Positions 47,807 to 56,408 of a stretch of 64,000 bases of DNA are shown one piece after another. A program made the translations under genes and the position numbers. Location of the stretch: assembly GCF_900110555.1 (NCBI RefSeq), contig NZ_FOEE01000002.1, positions 410,947 through 474,946 of the forward strand. The letters are read 5' to 3'. The DNA is from Trujillonella endophytica. GTDB lineage: Bacteria; Actinomycetota; Actinomycetes; Mycobacteriales; Geodermatophilaceae. Within the stretch, counting starts at the first letter, position 1. Every line of letters starts with the position of its first letter. The notes beneath the pieces were generated by a model. It was not told where the DNA came from. It saw only the letters and a list, made by a program, of their open reading frames with translations, and did no database searches.

Positions 47807-49426
47807 GTGAGCACCAGCGCACCGGCTGTCGCCGGCAGCCGCCAGCCGTCCGCCGACGTCCGGGGCGAGGCCGCCCGCCGGCGGACGTTCGCCGTCATCA
47901 GCCACCCCGACGCCGGCAAGTCGACGCTCACCGAGGCACTGGCCCTGCACGCCCGGGTGATCGGCTCGGCCGGTGCGGTCCACGGCAAGGCCGGTCGCCG
48001 CGGCACGGTGAGCGACTGGATGGACATGGAGCGCGACCGCGGCATCTCCATCACCTCGGCAGCCCTGCAGTTCGCCTACCGCGACGCCGTGGTCAACCTG
48101 CTCGACACCCCCGGCCACGCCGACTTCTCCGAGGACACCTACCGGGTGCTGACCGCCGTCGACGCCGCCGTGATGCTGGTGGACGCCGCGAAGGGCCTCG
48201 AGACCCAGACGATGAAGCTCTTCGCCGTCTGCAAGCACCGGGGGATCCCGATCATCACGGTGGTCAACAAGTGGGACCGGCCGGGCATGGACGCGCTCGC
48301 GCTGATGGACGAGATCGCCGAGCGGACCGGCCTCACGCCCACGCCCCTGACCTGGCCGGTGGGGATCGCCGGCGACTTCCGCGGAGTGCTGGACCGCCGC
48401 GACGGCAGCTACCGGCACTTCACCCGCACCGCCGGGGGCGCCACGATCGCCCCCGAGGAGGTGTTCCCGGCCGACCAGGCGCTGGCGCGGGAGGGGGACG
48501 CCTGGACCCAGGCCGTCGAGGAGGCCGAACTGCTCGCCGAGACCGGCGCCGAGCACGACCAGGAGCTGTTCCTGGCCGGCGCCACGACCCCGGTGCTGTT
48601 CGCCTCCGCCGTCTCCAACTTCGGGGTCGGGCAGTTGCTGGACGTCCTGGTCGACCTGGCCCCCGCGCCCGCCGACCGGCCGGACGCCGACGGGCAGCCG
48701 TACCCGCTGGACGCGCCGTTCAGCGCCTTCGTGTTCAAGGTGCAGGCCGGCATGGACACCGGACACCGCGACCGGCTGGCCTACATCCGGGTCTGCTCGG
48801 GGGTCTTCGAGCGGGGCATGGTCGTCACCAACGCCTCCACCGGCCGGCCGTTCGCCACCAAGTACGCCCAGCAGGTCTTCGGCCGCGACCGGGAGACCAT
48901 CGAGACGGCCTGGCCCGGCGACGTCGTGGGGCTGGTCAACGCCGCCGCGCTCGGCGTGGGCGACACCCTCTTCGTCGACCGGCCGGTGCGCTACCCCCCG
49001 GTCACCACCTTCGCGCCCGAGCACTTCGCGGTCGCCCGGGTCGCCGACACCAGCAAGTACAAGCAGTTCCGCAAGGGCATCGACACGCTCGCCGGGGAGG
49101 GCGTGGTGCAGGTGCTGATCTCCGAGCGCCGGGGCGACGGCTCCCCCGTGTTCGCCGTCGTCGGGCCCATGCAGTTCGAGGTGGCCAGCCACCGGATGGA
49201 GCACGAGTTCGGCGCCCGGATCTCGCTCGATTCGCTCCCCTACTCCCTCGCCATGCGCACCGACGAGGCCTCGGTGCCGGCCATCACGGCCTCCAGCGGC
49301 ACGGAGGTCATGCAGCGGGCCGACGGCGAACTGCTCGCCCTGTTCACCACCAAGTGGGTCATGGGGATGGTGCGGGAGAAGCCCGGCGTGACCCTCGAAC
49401 CGCTGATCGCCGCGCAGCTCGGCTGA
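47807..49426 (+). CDS. prfC: peptide chain release factor 3
   Basis: A 539-residue translational GTPase that recycles RF1/RF2 from the ribosome after peptide release. The G1 motif SHPDAGKST, the switch-I region RGISITSAALQF, G3 DTPGHADF and G4 NKWDRPG are in the expected order, and the C-terminus has RF3-specific blocks (FAPEHFAVARVADTSKYKQF, QFEVASHRMEHEFG). NKWDRPG fits RF3 rather than EF-G. GTG at 47807. It is followed eight bases later by the convergent apbE stop. Confidence 0.95.
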   Translation: MSTSAPAVAGSRQPSADVRGEAARRRTFAVISHPDAGKSTLTEALALHARVIGSAGAVHGKAGRRGTVSDWMDMERDRGISITSAALQFAYRDAVVNLLDTPGHADFSEDTYRVLTAVDAAVMLVDAAKGLETQTMKLFAVCKHRGIPIITVVNKWDRPGMDALALMDEIAERTGLTPTPLTWPVGIAGDFRGVLDRRDGSYRHFTRTAGGATIAPEEVFPADQALAREGDAWTQAVEEAELLAETGAEHDQELFLAGATTPVLFASAVSNFGVGQLLDVLVDLAPAPADRPDADGQPYPLDAPFSAFVFKVQAGMDTGHRDRLAYIRVCSGVFERGMVVTNASTGRPFATKYAQQVFGRDRETIETAWPGDVVGLVNAAALGVGDTLFVDRPVRYPPVTTFAPEHFAVARVADTSKYKQFRKGIDTLAGEGVVQVLISERRGDGSPVFAVVGPMQFEVASHRMEHEFGARISLDSLPYSLAMRTDEASVPAITASSGTEVMQRADGELLALFTTKWVMGMVREKPGVTLEPLIAAQLG

Positions 49427-49433
49427 TCCGGGC

Positions 49434-50219
49434 TCAGCCCGCGGGCAGGACCGGTTCCACGACCGTCGTGGACCCGTCGGCCCAGACGACCAGGCCCGAG
49501 CGGCCCGGCAGCGTCTCCAGCCAGCGGGCCGCGTCGGGGCCCTGCGCGTAGGCCGCCGTCGCGTCGATGTCGGCCCAGGTGAGCGAGGCGGCGAGCACGG
49601 TCACGGAGGCGACACCGGCGGGTGGCCGGCCCGTCCGCGCGTCCACCACGTGCGCGCCGCGGTGGGCGGCACCGGACGTGGCCACGGCGCCGGTACGCAC
49701 CGGGACGACCGCCGTGAGGCGTCGCGGGTCGGCGGGGTCCTCGATGCCGATCCGCCAGGGCGCGGCGTCGTCGTGCAGGGTCCGGCAGGTCAGGTCCCCG
49801 CCCGCGGAGAGGCAGAAGTCCGTCTCCGGCAGCGCCTCGAGCGCTGCGGCCGCCCGCTCGACGGCCCAGCCCTTCACCACGCCGCTCGGATCGAGGACGG
49901 CGGCGCCGTCGGGGCCGGGCCGGTGGACCGCGAAGGCCCCACCCGAGCGTCGCTCGGCCGCGGCGCCCAGCGCGAGCACCTCCGCCACCTCCGGCGGGCA
50001 GTCCTCCGGACCGATCTCGCCGCGGCCCAGCCGCGAGATGCAGGAGTCCGGCCGGTAGGTGCTGAACACCCGGTCGGCCTCGCGCAGCACGGCGAGCGCG
50101 GCCTCCCACGCCGCCCGGGCCGCGGTGTCGTCGGTGTGCCGGCCGCGCAGCGCGAGGCTGATCGGCATGCCCATGACGTGCTCGACGCGGCGGGCGGGCG
50201 GCCGGACCACGGCGCTCAC
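49434..50219 (-). CDS. apbE: FAD:protein FMN transferase (ApbE)
   Basis: A 261-residue ApbE enzyme, which attaches FMN covalently to Thr or Ser in a DxxS/TGAT motif of partner proteins. Diagnostic blocks are EHVMGMPISLALRG at the N-terminus, DPSGVVKGWAVERAA, the FAD-binding FCLSAGGDLTCR, and the end region ATSGAAHRGAHVVDARTGRP followed by TWADIDATAAYAQG (metal-binding Asp/Thr). The GTG start at 50219 overlaps the stop of the FMN-binding gene by four bases. Its target is very likely that neighbour, which carries the matching motif. Confidence 0.93.
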   Translation of the reverse strand: MSAVVRPPARRVEHVMGMPISLALRGRHTDDTAARAAWEAALAVLREADRVFSTYRPDSCISRLGRGEIGPEDCPPEVAEVLALGAAAERRSGGAFAVHRPGPDGAAVLDPSGVVKGWAVERAAAALEALPETDFCLSAGGDLTCRTLHDDAAPWRIGIEDPADPRRLTAVVPVRTGAVATSGAAHRGAHVVDARTGRPPAGVASVTVLAASLTWADIDATAAYAQGPDAARWLETLPGRSGLVVWADGSTTVVEPVLPAG

Positions 50220-50704
50220 AGCCCGGCCTCGTCGAGGGCGCTCTGCAGCGACTCCACGTAGCCCTCGCTGGTCACGGTCGCGCCGCTCACCATGTCGATC
50301 CCGGCGTCCTGCGCGTCGAGGGTCTCGCTCACCAGGATGGGGAGCGCCCGCGCGTTGATCTGCCGGTCCCGGCCGTTGTCGTCCGGGTACTGCGGCACCG
50401 AGACGTCGGTGATCTCCCCGGCCTGCACGGTCACCTGGACCTGGACCGGACCCCACCGCGTCTGCACCCTGTCACCGGTGACCGTGACGGCGGCCGCGGA
50501 GGTGCCGTCGCCCGTTCCCGACGAGGACGGCGTCCCCGACGAGGATCCCGACCCCGACGACGTGGAGCCGGAGACCGGGGCGAGGACGGAGGACTCCACC
50601 GACGCCATCTGCGACGACGTCGACGTGTGGTAGCCGAGCACGAGCACCAGGGCGGTCAGCGTGCTCATGGCCCAGAGAACGATGCGGCGCACTGCGGTCA
50701 CCAT
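50216..50704 (-). CDS. membrane-anchored FMN-binding protein (covalent flavin acceptor)
   Basis: A 162-residue protein with an N-terminal hydrophobic segment (RIVLWAMSTLTALVLVLGYH) that serves as signal anchor, a Ser/Gly/Thr-rich linker, and a C-terminal FMN-binding domain like that of RnfG/NqrC. The segment GIDMVSGATVTSEGY, near residues 137-150, holds the ApbE target (Thr of SGAT). The start ATG at 50704 overlaps the stop of the upstream reductase, and its own stop overlaps the apbE start: three genes in strict succession. It probably carries electrons outside the membrane. Confidence 0.92.
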   Translation of the reverse strand: MVTAVRRIVLWAMSTLTALVLVLGYHTSTSSQMASVESSVLAPVSGSTSSGSGSSSGTPSSSGTGDGTSAAAVTVTGDRVQTRWGPVQVQVTVQAGEITDVSVPQYPDDNGRDRQINARALPILVSETLDAQDAGIDMVSGATVTSEGYVESLQSALDEAGL

Positions 50705-52095
50705 CCGAAGGTCTCGACGTGGAAGCGGTCGGGGGGCAGGCCGGCGGCCCGGCAGGTCCGGCGCACGTCCTCCGCCCACGGCTCGGGGCCGCAGACGTAG
50801 ACGTCGCGCTCGGCCAGGTCGGGCAGCCAGGAGGTGAGGGCCGCCAGGTCGGAGGCCGCGCCCGCCGAGTGGCCGAGCCAGGAGCCGGGGGCCCGCCGGT
50901 GCCCGGGGAGCAGGAACACCTCCAGCCCGCGGCGGGCGGCGAGGACCTCGAGCTCCGGCAGGAACAGCGGCGGCCCCGAGTAGCGATAGAGCAGCGCGGC
51001 GTCGCCGGGGGCGTGGTCCAGCGCCTCGGCCAGCGCACGCAGCGGGGTGACGCCGACGCCGGCCGCGATCAGGGCGACCTTCGGCCGGGTGCGCGCGCGG
51101 GCGGAGAGCCGGCCGTAGGGACCCTCGAGGAGCACCCGGGTGCCCGGCCGCAGCCACCGCAGGGAGGCGCTGCCGTCCCCGACCACCTTCACGGTGATCC
51201 GCAGGCTGCGACCGTCCGGGGCGGCCGACAGCGAGTACGGGTGGGCGCGGGTCCAGCCGCGTCCGGCGAGGAAGCGGAAGCCGTAGAACTGGCCGGCCTC
51301 GGCGGTGACCCCGCCGGGGCGACCGGTCATGTACACGCTGACGACGTCGTCGGACTCGGGCACGACGGCGGTGACCCGCAGCCCGGCCCGCGCGGTGCGC
51401 CACAGAGGCAGCGCGACGCGCCACACGAGCACCGCGCCGGCAGCGGCGGCGTAGAGCCCCCACCAGAACACGGTCCGGCCGAGGGAGCCGACGAAGTCCT
51501 GACCGGTCCACAGCTGGTGCGGCAGCGCGAGTCCGACGCCGAGGTAGGCGTAGAGGTGCAGCAGGTGCCACGACTCGTAGCGCAGCCGGCGGCGGGCGGC
51601 CCGGATGCTGGTGACGACGACGAGCACCAGGCAGGCCGTGGCCGCCACGGCGAGCAGCATCCCCGGGTAGTGCAGCGTGAGATCCCACAGCGTCGCCGGC
51701 GTCCGGGCGAGCTCGCCGGCGGCGTAGCCCCAGGTGATCGTGACGACGTGGGCCACCATCAGGTCGAACGAGCCGAGGCCCACCCACCGGTGCAGCCGCG
51801 CCAGCCGCTCCCGTCCGACGGCGTTCTCGAGCAGCGGCACCCGCGCCATCAGCAGCACCTGCACCAGCAGCAGGAACGAGGCGAGCAGACCGGTGAGCCG
51901 GCCGACCGAGTCCAGGCCCGTCTCCCAGCCGCCGAGGTCCTGCACGCCGCCGCCGGTGACCCACCAGAAGGTGACGAGCAGCAGGCCCGCCCACAGGGCC
52001 GCGAGCCCGGCGAGCCGCACTCCGGCGTCGGACCGCGCGCGGGACCGCGCGGGGCGCGGCGGACGGGCCACGGGCGGCGGGGCCAGTGCGGTCAT
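50698..52095 (-). CDS. ferric-reductase-like transmembrane flavoprotein
   Basis: A 465-residue protein. The N-terminal half has about six membrane helices with paired histidines typical of haem-binding ferric reductase domains (LARLHRWVGLGSFDLMVAHV, WHLLHLYAYLGVGLALPH). The C-terminal half is a ferredoxin-NADP-reductase module: HPYSLSAAPDG binds FAD, GVGVTPLRALAEAL and YVCGPEPWAEDV bind NAD(P)H. Electrons would pass from NAD(P)H through FAD and haem across the membrane. It is the first gene of an operon with the FMN acceptor and ApbE, forming a compact extracytoplasmic electron-transfer system. ATG at 52095. Confidence 0.92.
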   Translation of the reverse strand: MTALAPPPVARPPRPARSRARSDAGVRLAGLAALWAGLLLVTFWWVTGGGVQDLGGWETGLDSVGRLTGLLASFLLLVQVLLMARVPLLENAVGRERLARLHRWVGLGSFDLMVAHVVTITWGYAAGELARTPATLWDLTLHYPGMLLAVAATACLVLVVVTSIRAARRRLRYESWHLLHLYAYLGVGLALPHQLWTGQDFVGSLGRTVFWWGLYAAAAGAVLVWRVALPLWRTARAGLRVTAVVPESDDVVSVYMTGRPGGVTAEAGQFYGFRFLAGRGWTRAHPYSLSAAPDGRSLRITVKVVGDGSASLRWLRPGTRVLLEGPYGRLSARARTRPKVALIAAGVGVTPLRALAEALDHAPGDAALLYRYSGPPLFLPELEVLAARRGLEVFLLPGHRRAPGSWLGHSAGAASDLAALTSWLPDLAERDVYVCGPEPWAEDVRRTCRAAGLPPDRFHVETFGW

Positions 52096-52165
52096 GGGCC
52101 CACGGTGGGCCGCGGACCTGTCGCTCCGGCCGGGAGCCCGCTGTGAGTTCCCTGGACGGGGTCGG

Positions 52166-52552
52166 TCAGCCGATCCGCAGCGTCGTCCGGCCCCGGACCA
52201 CCCAGCGGCCCGCGCGGCGCTCCAGCGCCGGCGGCGGGACGTCCGAGGGCCGGGCGGCCGGTGCGACCCGCGCGAACGGCCGGGTCACCTCGCTGCCCAG
52301 CAGCTCCACCCCGCGGGCGCTGAGGACGAACACCTCGGTCACCTGGCCCGGCTCCCGCGGCAGCGACTCCAGGTAGCCCGCCTCGTGCGCCCGGGTGAAG
52401 CAGGACAGCAGCTCCACCTGCCGCCGGCGCCACTCCGCCGCCCCGCCCTCGGGCCGCGGGTTGAGGCGCTCCAGCAGCCCGAACATCGTCACGGGTGCGG
52501 CGCCGGCCTCCAGGGCCTCGAGGACGGGACGGAGGTCGGCGCCGGTGGTCAT
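52166..52552 (-). CDS. small hypothetical protein
   Basis: A 128-residue protein from the ATG at 52552. The N-terminal half is helical (LRPVLEALEAGAAPVTMFGL, LERLNPR, then RRRQVELLSCFTRAHEAGYL) and ends with a beta hairpin containing VTEVFVLSARGVELL. The arrangement looks like a winged-helix or PadR-type fold but is not diagnostic. It lies 70 bp upstream of the flavin-transfer operon on the same strand and may belong to it. Confidence 0.6.
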   Translation of the reverse strand: MTTGADLRPVLEALEAGAAPVTMFGLLERLNPRPEGGAAEWRRRQVELLSCFTRAHEAGYLESLPREPGQVTEVFVLSARGVELLGSEVTRPFARVAPAARPSDVPPPALERRAGRWVVRGRTTLRIG

Positions 52553-52640
52553 GGCGACGACGCTAGGACCCCGCCGGGCGCGGCTCACGGCCCTGACCTG
52601 CTGAAACTCGCCCGGGACGCTGGGGAGAGCTGCCAATCGC

Positions 52641-53978
52641 TCAGCCGCCGGCGACGACCCGGTGCAGGTCGGCGGCCATCCGGTCCGCCTCCCGCGACGC
52701 CCCGGCGATGGCCACCTGCGCCTGCTCGGAGGCCGCGCTCTGCTCCTCGACCGCGGCCGCGATCGTGCCCTGGGCGTCGACGACGCCGCGGATGATCTCC
52801 TGGACGCCGCCCAGCGCCGCGCCGGCGGTCTCGACCTCGCCGCGCACCGCCTCCACGACCCGGCGGATCCGCTCGGTGGCCCGTGCGGTCTCGGCGGCGA
52901 GGTCCTTCACCTCGCCCGCGACGACCGCGAAGCCCTTGCCGGCCTCACCGGCGCGGGCGGACTCGATCGTCGCGTTGAGGGCGAGCAGGTTGGTCTGGTC
53001 GGCGATCCCGGAGATGCTGCCGGCGATCTGGTCGATCTCCGCCATGGTGCCGGCCAGGCGCTCCACGGTCTCCGCGCCCGTGCGCGACTGCACGCTCGCC
53101 TCCTGGGCCGTGCTGCTCGCCCGGCTGGCCGCGGCCGCGATCTCGGCGATGGCCGACCGCAGCCCGTCCATCACCTCGGTCGCGGTGGCGACGTTCGTGT
53201 GCAGCCGGCGGCCGGCGTCCACCAGCTCCGCCAGGTGCTGCTCGCGGCTGGCGGCGCGCGACGCGGCGTCGCGGGCCCGGCCCGCCTCCTCGTCGGCCGC
53301 CCGCGCCCGCTCGGTGGCGAGCTCCAGCTCCGCCTGCACCTGCGCCGCCTGCTGCTCCTCGGCCAGGCGCCGCTGCTGCAGTCGCTCGCGGTCGGCCTGC
53401 TCGGTGAACTTCCAGCCGTAGGCCAGGAACGTCGCCTCGACCAGCAGGAAGGCGGCGTGCAGCGCGACGAACGCCAGCGGGTTCTCGTGCGCCTCGTGGG
53501 TGGAGAAGACCGACTCCGGATGCCACACGCCCATCACTGCGTGGTGGACGGCGACGAAGCCGACCGCGGCGAGGAACGGCGTCCAGAGCTGGTACAGCGC
53601 CACCAGCGGCAGCAGCGCGTAGAACCAGATGTGCAGGTCGGTCAGGCCGCCGCCCACGTGGACCAGCACGTCGGCGCCGATCATCAGCCCCAGGCACACC
53701 GCAGTGGCGCGGGCGACCGCCGCCCGGAGGACGACGCCGAGGACCACCAGCGCGACGATCGCGGCGAGCTGTCCCCACAGCAGCCAGCCACCGACGTCGC
53801 GCGCGAGACCGATGGCGGTGAGCACCGGCACGTGCGCCGCGAGCACGCCCAGCGTCACGCGGTGGCGGGCCCGGAAGCTGCGCTCGTCCAGGCGGGCACC
53901 CCGCGGCACCCACGACAGCGCGGTCCCGGCTGCTGCGGGCCGGAGGGGCGGGCGGGGCGCCGGGACGCTCGTCGTCAT
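52641..53978 (-). CDS. methyl-accepting chemotaxis-type receptor with polytopic membrane sensor
   Basis: A 445-residue protein. Residues 1-200 hold about six membrane helices with the block [20 protein letters not shown] and [14 protein letters not shown], the same module as in the GGDEF-EAL protein at 14437-16284. A coiled coil (about 200-250) leads to the chemoreceptor signalling domain, including [20 protein letters not shown] and [20 protein letters not shown]. There is no HAMP domain. The ATG at 53978 is preferred, with GGGAG just upstream. No che genes are in the window, so its partner kinase is elsewhere or absent. Confidence 0.92.
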   Translation of the reverse strand: MTTSVPAPRPPLRPAAAGTALSWVPRGARLDERSFRARHRVTLGVLAAHVPVLTAIGLARDVGGWLLWGQLAAIVALVVLGVVLRAAVARATAVCLGLMIGADVLVHVGGGLTDLHIWFYALLPLVALYQLWTPFLAAVGFVAVHHAVMGVWHPESVFSTHEAHENPLAFVALHAAFLLVEATFLAYGWKFTEQADRERLQQRRLAEEQQAAQVQAELELATERARAADEEAGRARDAASRAASREQHLAELVDAGRRLHTNVATATEVMDGLRSAIAEIAAAASRASSTAQEASVQSRTGAETVERLAGTMAEIDQIAGSISGIADQTNLLALNATIESARAGEAGKGFAVVAGEVKDLAAETARATERIRRVVEAVRGEVETAGAALGGVQEIIRGVVDAQGTIAAAVEEQSAASEQAQVAIAGASREADRMAADLHRVVAGG

Positions 53979-54160
53979 GCTCTCCCATCGGTCGCTGCCG
54001 GCCGGGATCAAGCGCAGTCGCTGTAGCGACTCCAGCGATCCGGAACCGGACGGTGCCCCTCGACGGCGCCGCCGTGCCGGCTGGGACGCATGGGGCGGGT
54101 GCAGCCGACACGCGTCGCCGGGTGCTGGCCCCCTCCCCGCCGGCTGACGACCCTGGCGCC

Positions 54161-54406
54161 ATGACGACGGCCTACGCGTACGGCACCGCGCACGCGGTGG
54201 TCATGGTCGGCTCGGTCGGCAGCGCCGACGGCCTGCAGCCCCGCCGGATCGGTCCCCTGCACGCCACGATCGGCCGGGTCCACGGGCGCAGCCGCAAGTC
54301 GCTGTGCGGCGCCTACGTGGCCGTCGACGAGCAGACGCCGTGGCCGCCGCAGGGCTACGGCGACGAGCAGCTCTGCGCGGAGTGCGCCGAGCTCGCCACC
54401 CTCTGA
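54161..54406 (+). CDS. small CxxC protein, unknown
   Basis: An 81-residue protein with Cys residues in SLCGAYV and LCAECAEL. The first could pair with the C-terminal CxxC to bind zinc, but no named domain is recognised. Segments [17 protein letters not shown] and [14 protein letters not shown] look conserved in related small actinobacterial proteins. ATG at 54161. It is divergent from the methyl-accepting receptor and convergent with the MoaD-like gene. Confidence 0.65.
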   Translation: MTTAYAYGTAHAVVMVGSVGSADGLQPRRIGPLHATIGRVHGRSRKSLCGAYVAVDEQTPWPPQGYGDEQLCAECAELATL

Positions 54407-54410
54407 CCGC

Positions 54411-54692
54411 TCATCCGCCCGCGACCGAGGGCAGCACCTGCACCACCGCGCCGTCGGGCACCGGCGTGGCCAGGCCGCGGCCGAACCGGATGTCGTCGCC
54501 GTCCACGTAGACGTTGACGAACCGGCGCACCGCGCCGGTCTCGTCGCGGATCCGGCGGTCCAGCAGAGGGTGCCGGGCGGCGAGGTCGTCGAGCAGGTCG
54601 CCGAGGGTCCCGCCCCCGGCCTCGACCGTCAGGTGCTTGGCGCCGCCGGCGAGGTCGGCCAGCACGCCGGGGAGCACCACCTCCGCGGTCAC
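54411..54692 (-). CDS. MoaD/ThiS-family ubiquitin-like protein
   Basis: A 93-residue beta-grasp protein that ends in Gly-Gly, as needed for C-terminal adenylation and sulfur transfer. Typical MoaD blocks include TLGDLLDDLAARHPLLDRRI and VNVYVDGDDIRF, then VQVLPSVAGG. The GTG start at 54692 overlaps the stop of the BNR-repeat gene by four bases, so the two are one operon. Pairs of a MoaD-like protein with a BNR/sialidase-like protein recur in actinobacteria, but their joint role is not known to me. Confidence 0.88.
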   Translation of the reverse strand: MTAEVVLPGVLADLAGGAKHLTVEAGGGTLGDLLDDLAARHPLLDRRIRDETGAVRRFVNVYVDGDDIRFGRGLATPVPDGAVVQVLPSVAGG

Positions 54693-55771
54693 GGGAGCCG
54701 GGCCGCGCGGACGACGAGCACGTCGGGCAGGTGCGCGGCGACCAGCGTGAACGTGTCGCCCTCGTCGGCGGAGGCGTAGACGCAGCCGTCGCGGGTGCCC
54801 ACGTAGACGCCCGTCGGATCGCCCTCGTCGGCGCAGGCCGCGTCGCGCATGACCGCCGCCCAGCTCCCGTCCGGCAGTCCTGCGGCCGACTCGGTCCAGG
54901 AAGCACCGCCGTCCCGGGTGCGCTGGACCCGCAGCCGCCCGCCCGGCGGGACCCGCTCCATGTCGGCGACCAGCGGAACCACCCACGCCGTCCCCGGCGT
55001 GCGCGGAGAGGCGACGACGGGGAAGCCGAAGTCGGCGGGCAGCCCCGCGGCGATCGAGCGCCAGGACACCCCGGCGTCGTCGGTGGCGAAGACCCCGAAG
55101 TGGTTCTGCGCGTACAGCCGGTCGGGGTCGCCGGCGTCGACGGCGACCTTGTGCACGCACTGGCCGTACTCGGGCAGCTCGTCGGGGAGGAAGACCGCCG
55201 TGATGCCGCGGTTGCGCGGCGTCCAGGCCCCGCCGCCGTCCTCGCTGACGTAGACCCCGCCGGTGCTCATCGCGACCAGCACCCGCTCCGAGGCCGGGTC
55301 GGGCAGCACCGTGTGCACCGCTCCTCCGCCGCCCCCGGGTTCCCACGTGGGCCGGTGCGGGTGCTCCCACAGCCCGCGGACGAGGTCGAACGTGCAGCCG
55401 CCGTCCTCGCTGCGCCACAGCGAGTGGGGTTCGCAGCCGGCCCACACGACGCCGGGCCGGTCCGCCGAGTCCGGCCGCAGCTGCCAGACCCGGGCGAGCG
55501 CGGCGCCGGTCTCCTCGGGGAAGCGGATGGCGCCGGACTCGGTCTCGGTCCAGGTGCGCCCCAGGTCGTCGGAGCGCATGACGGTCGGCCCCCAGTGGCC
55601 GTACTGGATGCCGGCGAGCACCCGGGGCGCCGGCCCGCGGGTGTCGACGGAGACGGCGGCGACCTCCTGCGCCAGCAGGTGCGGCCCGTCCAGCGTCCAG
55701 GTGCGGCGGTCGTCCTCGCTGCGCGCGAGCCAGAGCCCCTTGCGCGTGCCGATGGCGAGCAGGTCGGTCAT
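54689..55771 (-). CDS. BNR-repeat (sialidase-like beta-propeller) protein
   Basis: A 360-residue beta-propeller with repeated Asp-box motifs SxDxGxTW: RSDDLGRTWTE, RSEDGGCTFD, SEDGGGAWTP, TDDAGVSWRS, TRDGGASWTE and SADEGDTF. Asp-box propellers occur in sialidases and in non-enzymatic sensors; the catalytic Arg triad and Tyr/Glu of true sialidases are not evident. No signal peptide is present (MTDLLAIGTRKGLWLARS), so it is probably cytoplasmic. It is the first gene of a two-gene unit with the MoaD-like protein. ATG at 55771. Confidence 0.88.
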   Translation of the reverse strand: MTDLLAIGTRKGLWLARSEDDRRTWTLDGPHLLAQEVAAVSVDTRGPAPRVLAGIQYGHWGPTVMRSDDLGRTWTETESGAIRFPEETGAALARVWQLRPDSADRPGVVWAGCEPHSLWRSEDGGCTFDLVRGLWEHPHRPTWEPGGGGGAVHTVLPDPASERVLVAMSTGGVYVSEDGGGAWTPRNRGITAVFLPDELPEYGQCVHKVAVDAGDPDRLYAQNHFGVFATDDAGVSWRSIAAGLPADFGFPVVASPRTPGTAWVVPLVADMERVPPGGRLRVQRTRDGGASWTESAAGLPDGSWAAVMRDAACADEGDPTGVYVGTRDGCVYASADEGDTFTLVAAHLPDVLVVRAARLP

Positions 55772-55876
55772 GGCGCCTCCCGGTCCGGGGGCGCCCGCCG
55801 CGCCCCTGCCCAGGACAGACCGGGCGGGGGCGCGGAACTGAGCGCCGGCCGCGGCACGCGGTCCACCGATGCCCGC

Positions 55877-55911
55877 CTGCCGGCCACTCTCCGGATCGGA
55901 GTGGCCGGCAG
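55877..55911 (-). terminator. hairpin terminator between the coiled-coil and BNR-repeat genes
   Basis: Perfect 13-bp stem CTGCCGGCCACTC / GAGTGGCCGGCAG with a nine-base loop. Outer bases CCGATGC and GCATCGG can extend the pairing. It lies 37 bp after the stop of the minus-strand coiled-coil gene. Confidence 0.7.
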
Positions 55912-55947
55912 GGGGTCACCGCATCGGCGGGCGGGCGCCGGGTGCCG

Positions 55948-56340
55948 TCACAGGCGGGACGCGCCCCCGTCGGGCGAGCGGCGGCCCTGCTCGTCGGCGA
56001 GCCCGGGGGCCAGCTTCTCGGCCTTCGCGCGCAGTTCCTCGGCGGCGCTGGCGTGCTCCTGGGCGGTGGCGGCGCGCTCGGCCGCCTCCTGCTCGGCCAG
56101 GCGCGAGCGCTCCTCCACCTCGGCGCGCTCGCGACGCGCCCGGGCGGCCTGCTCCTCGGCCAGCGCCTGCTCGCGCTCGGCCTGCACGCCCCGCAACTGC
56201 GCCTGCTGCAGGTGCTCGCGGGCCTCCTCCCTCTTGCGGGCGGCCCCCGCTCCGTTGCGCCGTCTGGCCAGTGCGAGCGCGAGCGCGGCGAGCAACAGGA
56301 CGGCTACCACGACGATCAGCACGATCACCCAGGTGTCCAC
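55948..56340 (-). CDS. membrane-anchored coiled-coil protein
   Basis: A 130-residue protein with one N-terminal membrane helix (WVIVLIVVVAVLLLAALALAL), a basic stop-transfer (ARRRNG) and a long Glu/Arg/Ala-rich coiled coil (residues 35-115) that stays in the cytoplasm. The start is GTG at 56340 with GAGGAGG upstream. Similar short anchors with coiled coils occur in actinobacteria without assigned function. A scaffold or envelope-associated role is conceivable. Confidence 0.75.
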   Translation of the reverse strand: MDTWVIVLIVVVAVLLLAALALALARRRNGAGAARKREEAREHLQQAQLRGVQAEREQALAEEQAARARRERAEVEERSRLAEQEAAERAATAQEHASAAEELRAKAEKLAPGLADEQGRRSPDGGASRL

Positions 56341-56408
56341 GGGATCCTCCTCGAGGGGACGTCAGCTCCCCGGAGGTGCCCGGACCGCACCCTCGGTAAC
56401 CCCGGCGA

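Noticed and set aside
54413..54424. Another TCATCCGCC occurrence as a member of the arcA-type element
   Set aside because: It lies at the stop codon of the MoaD-like gene, lacks the AGGTC start and the downstream blocks, and is probably coincidental.
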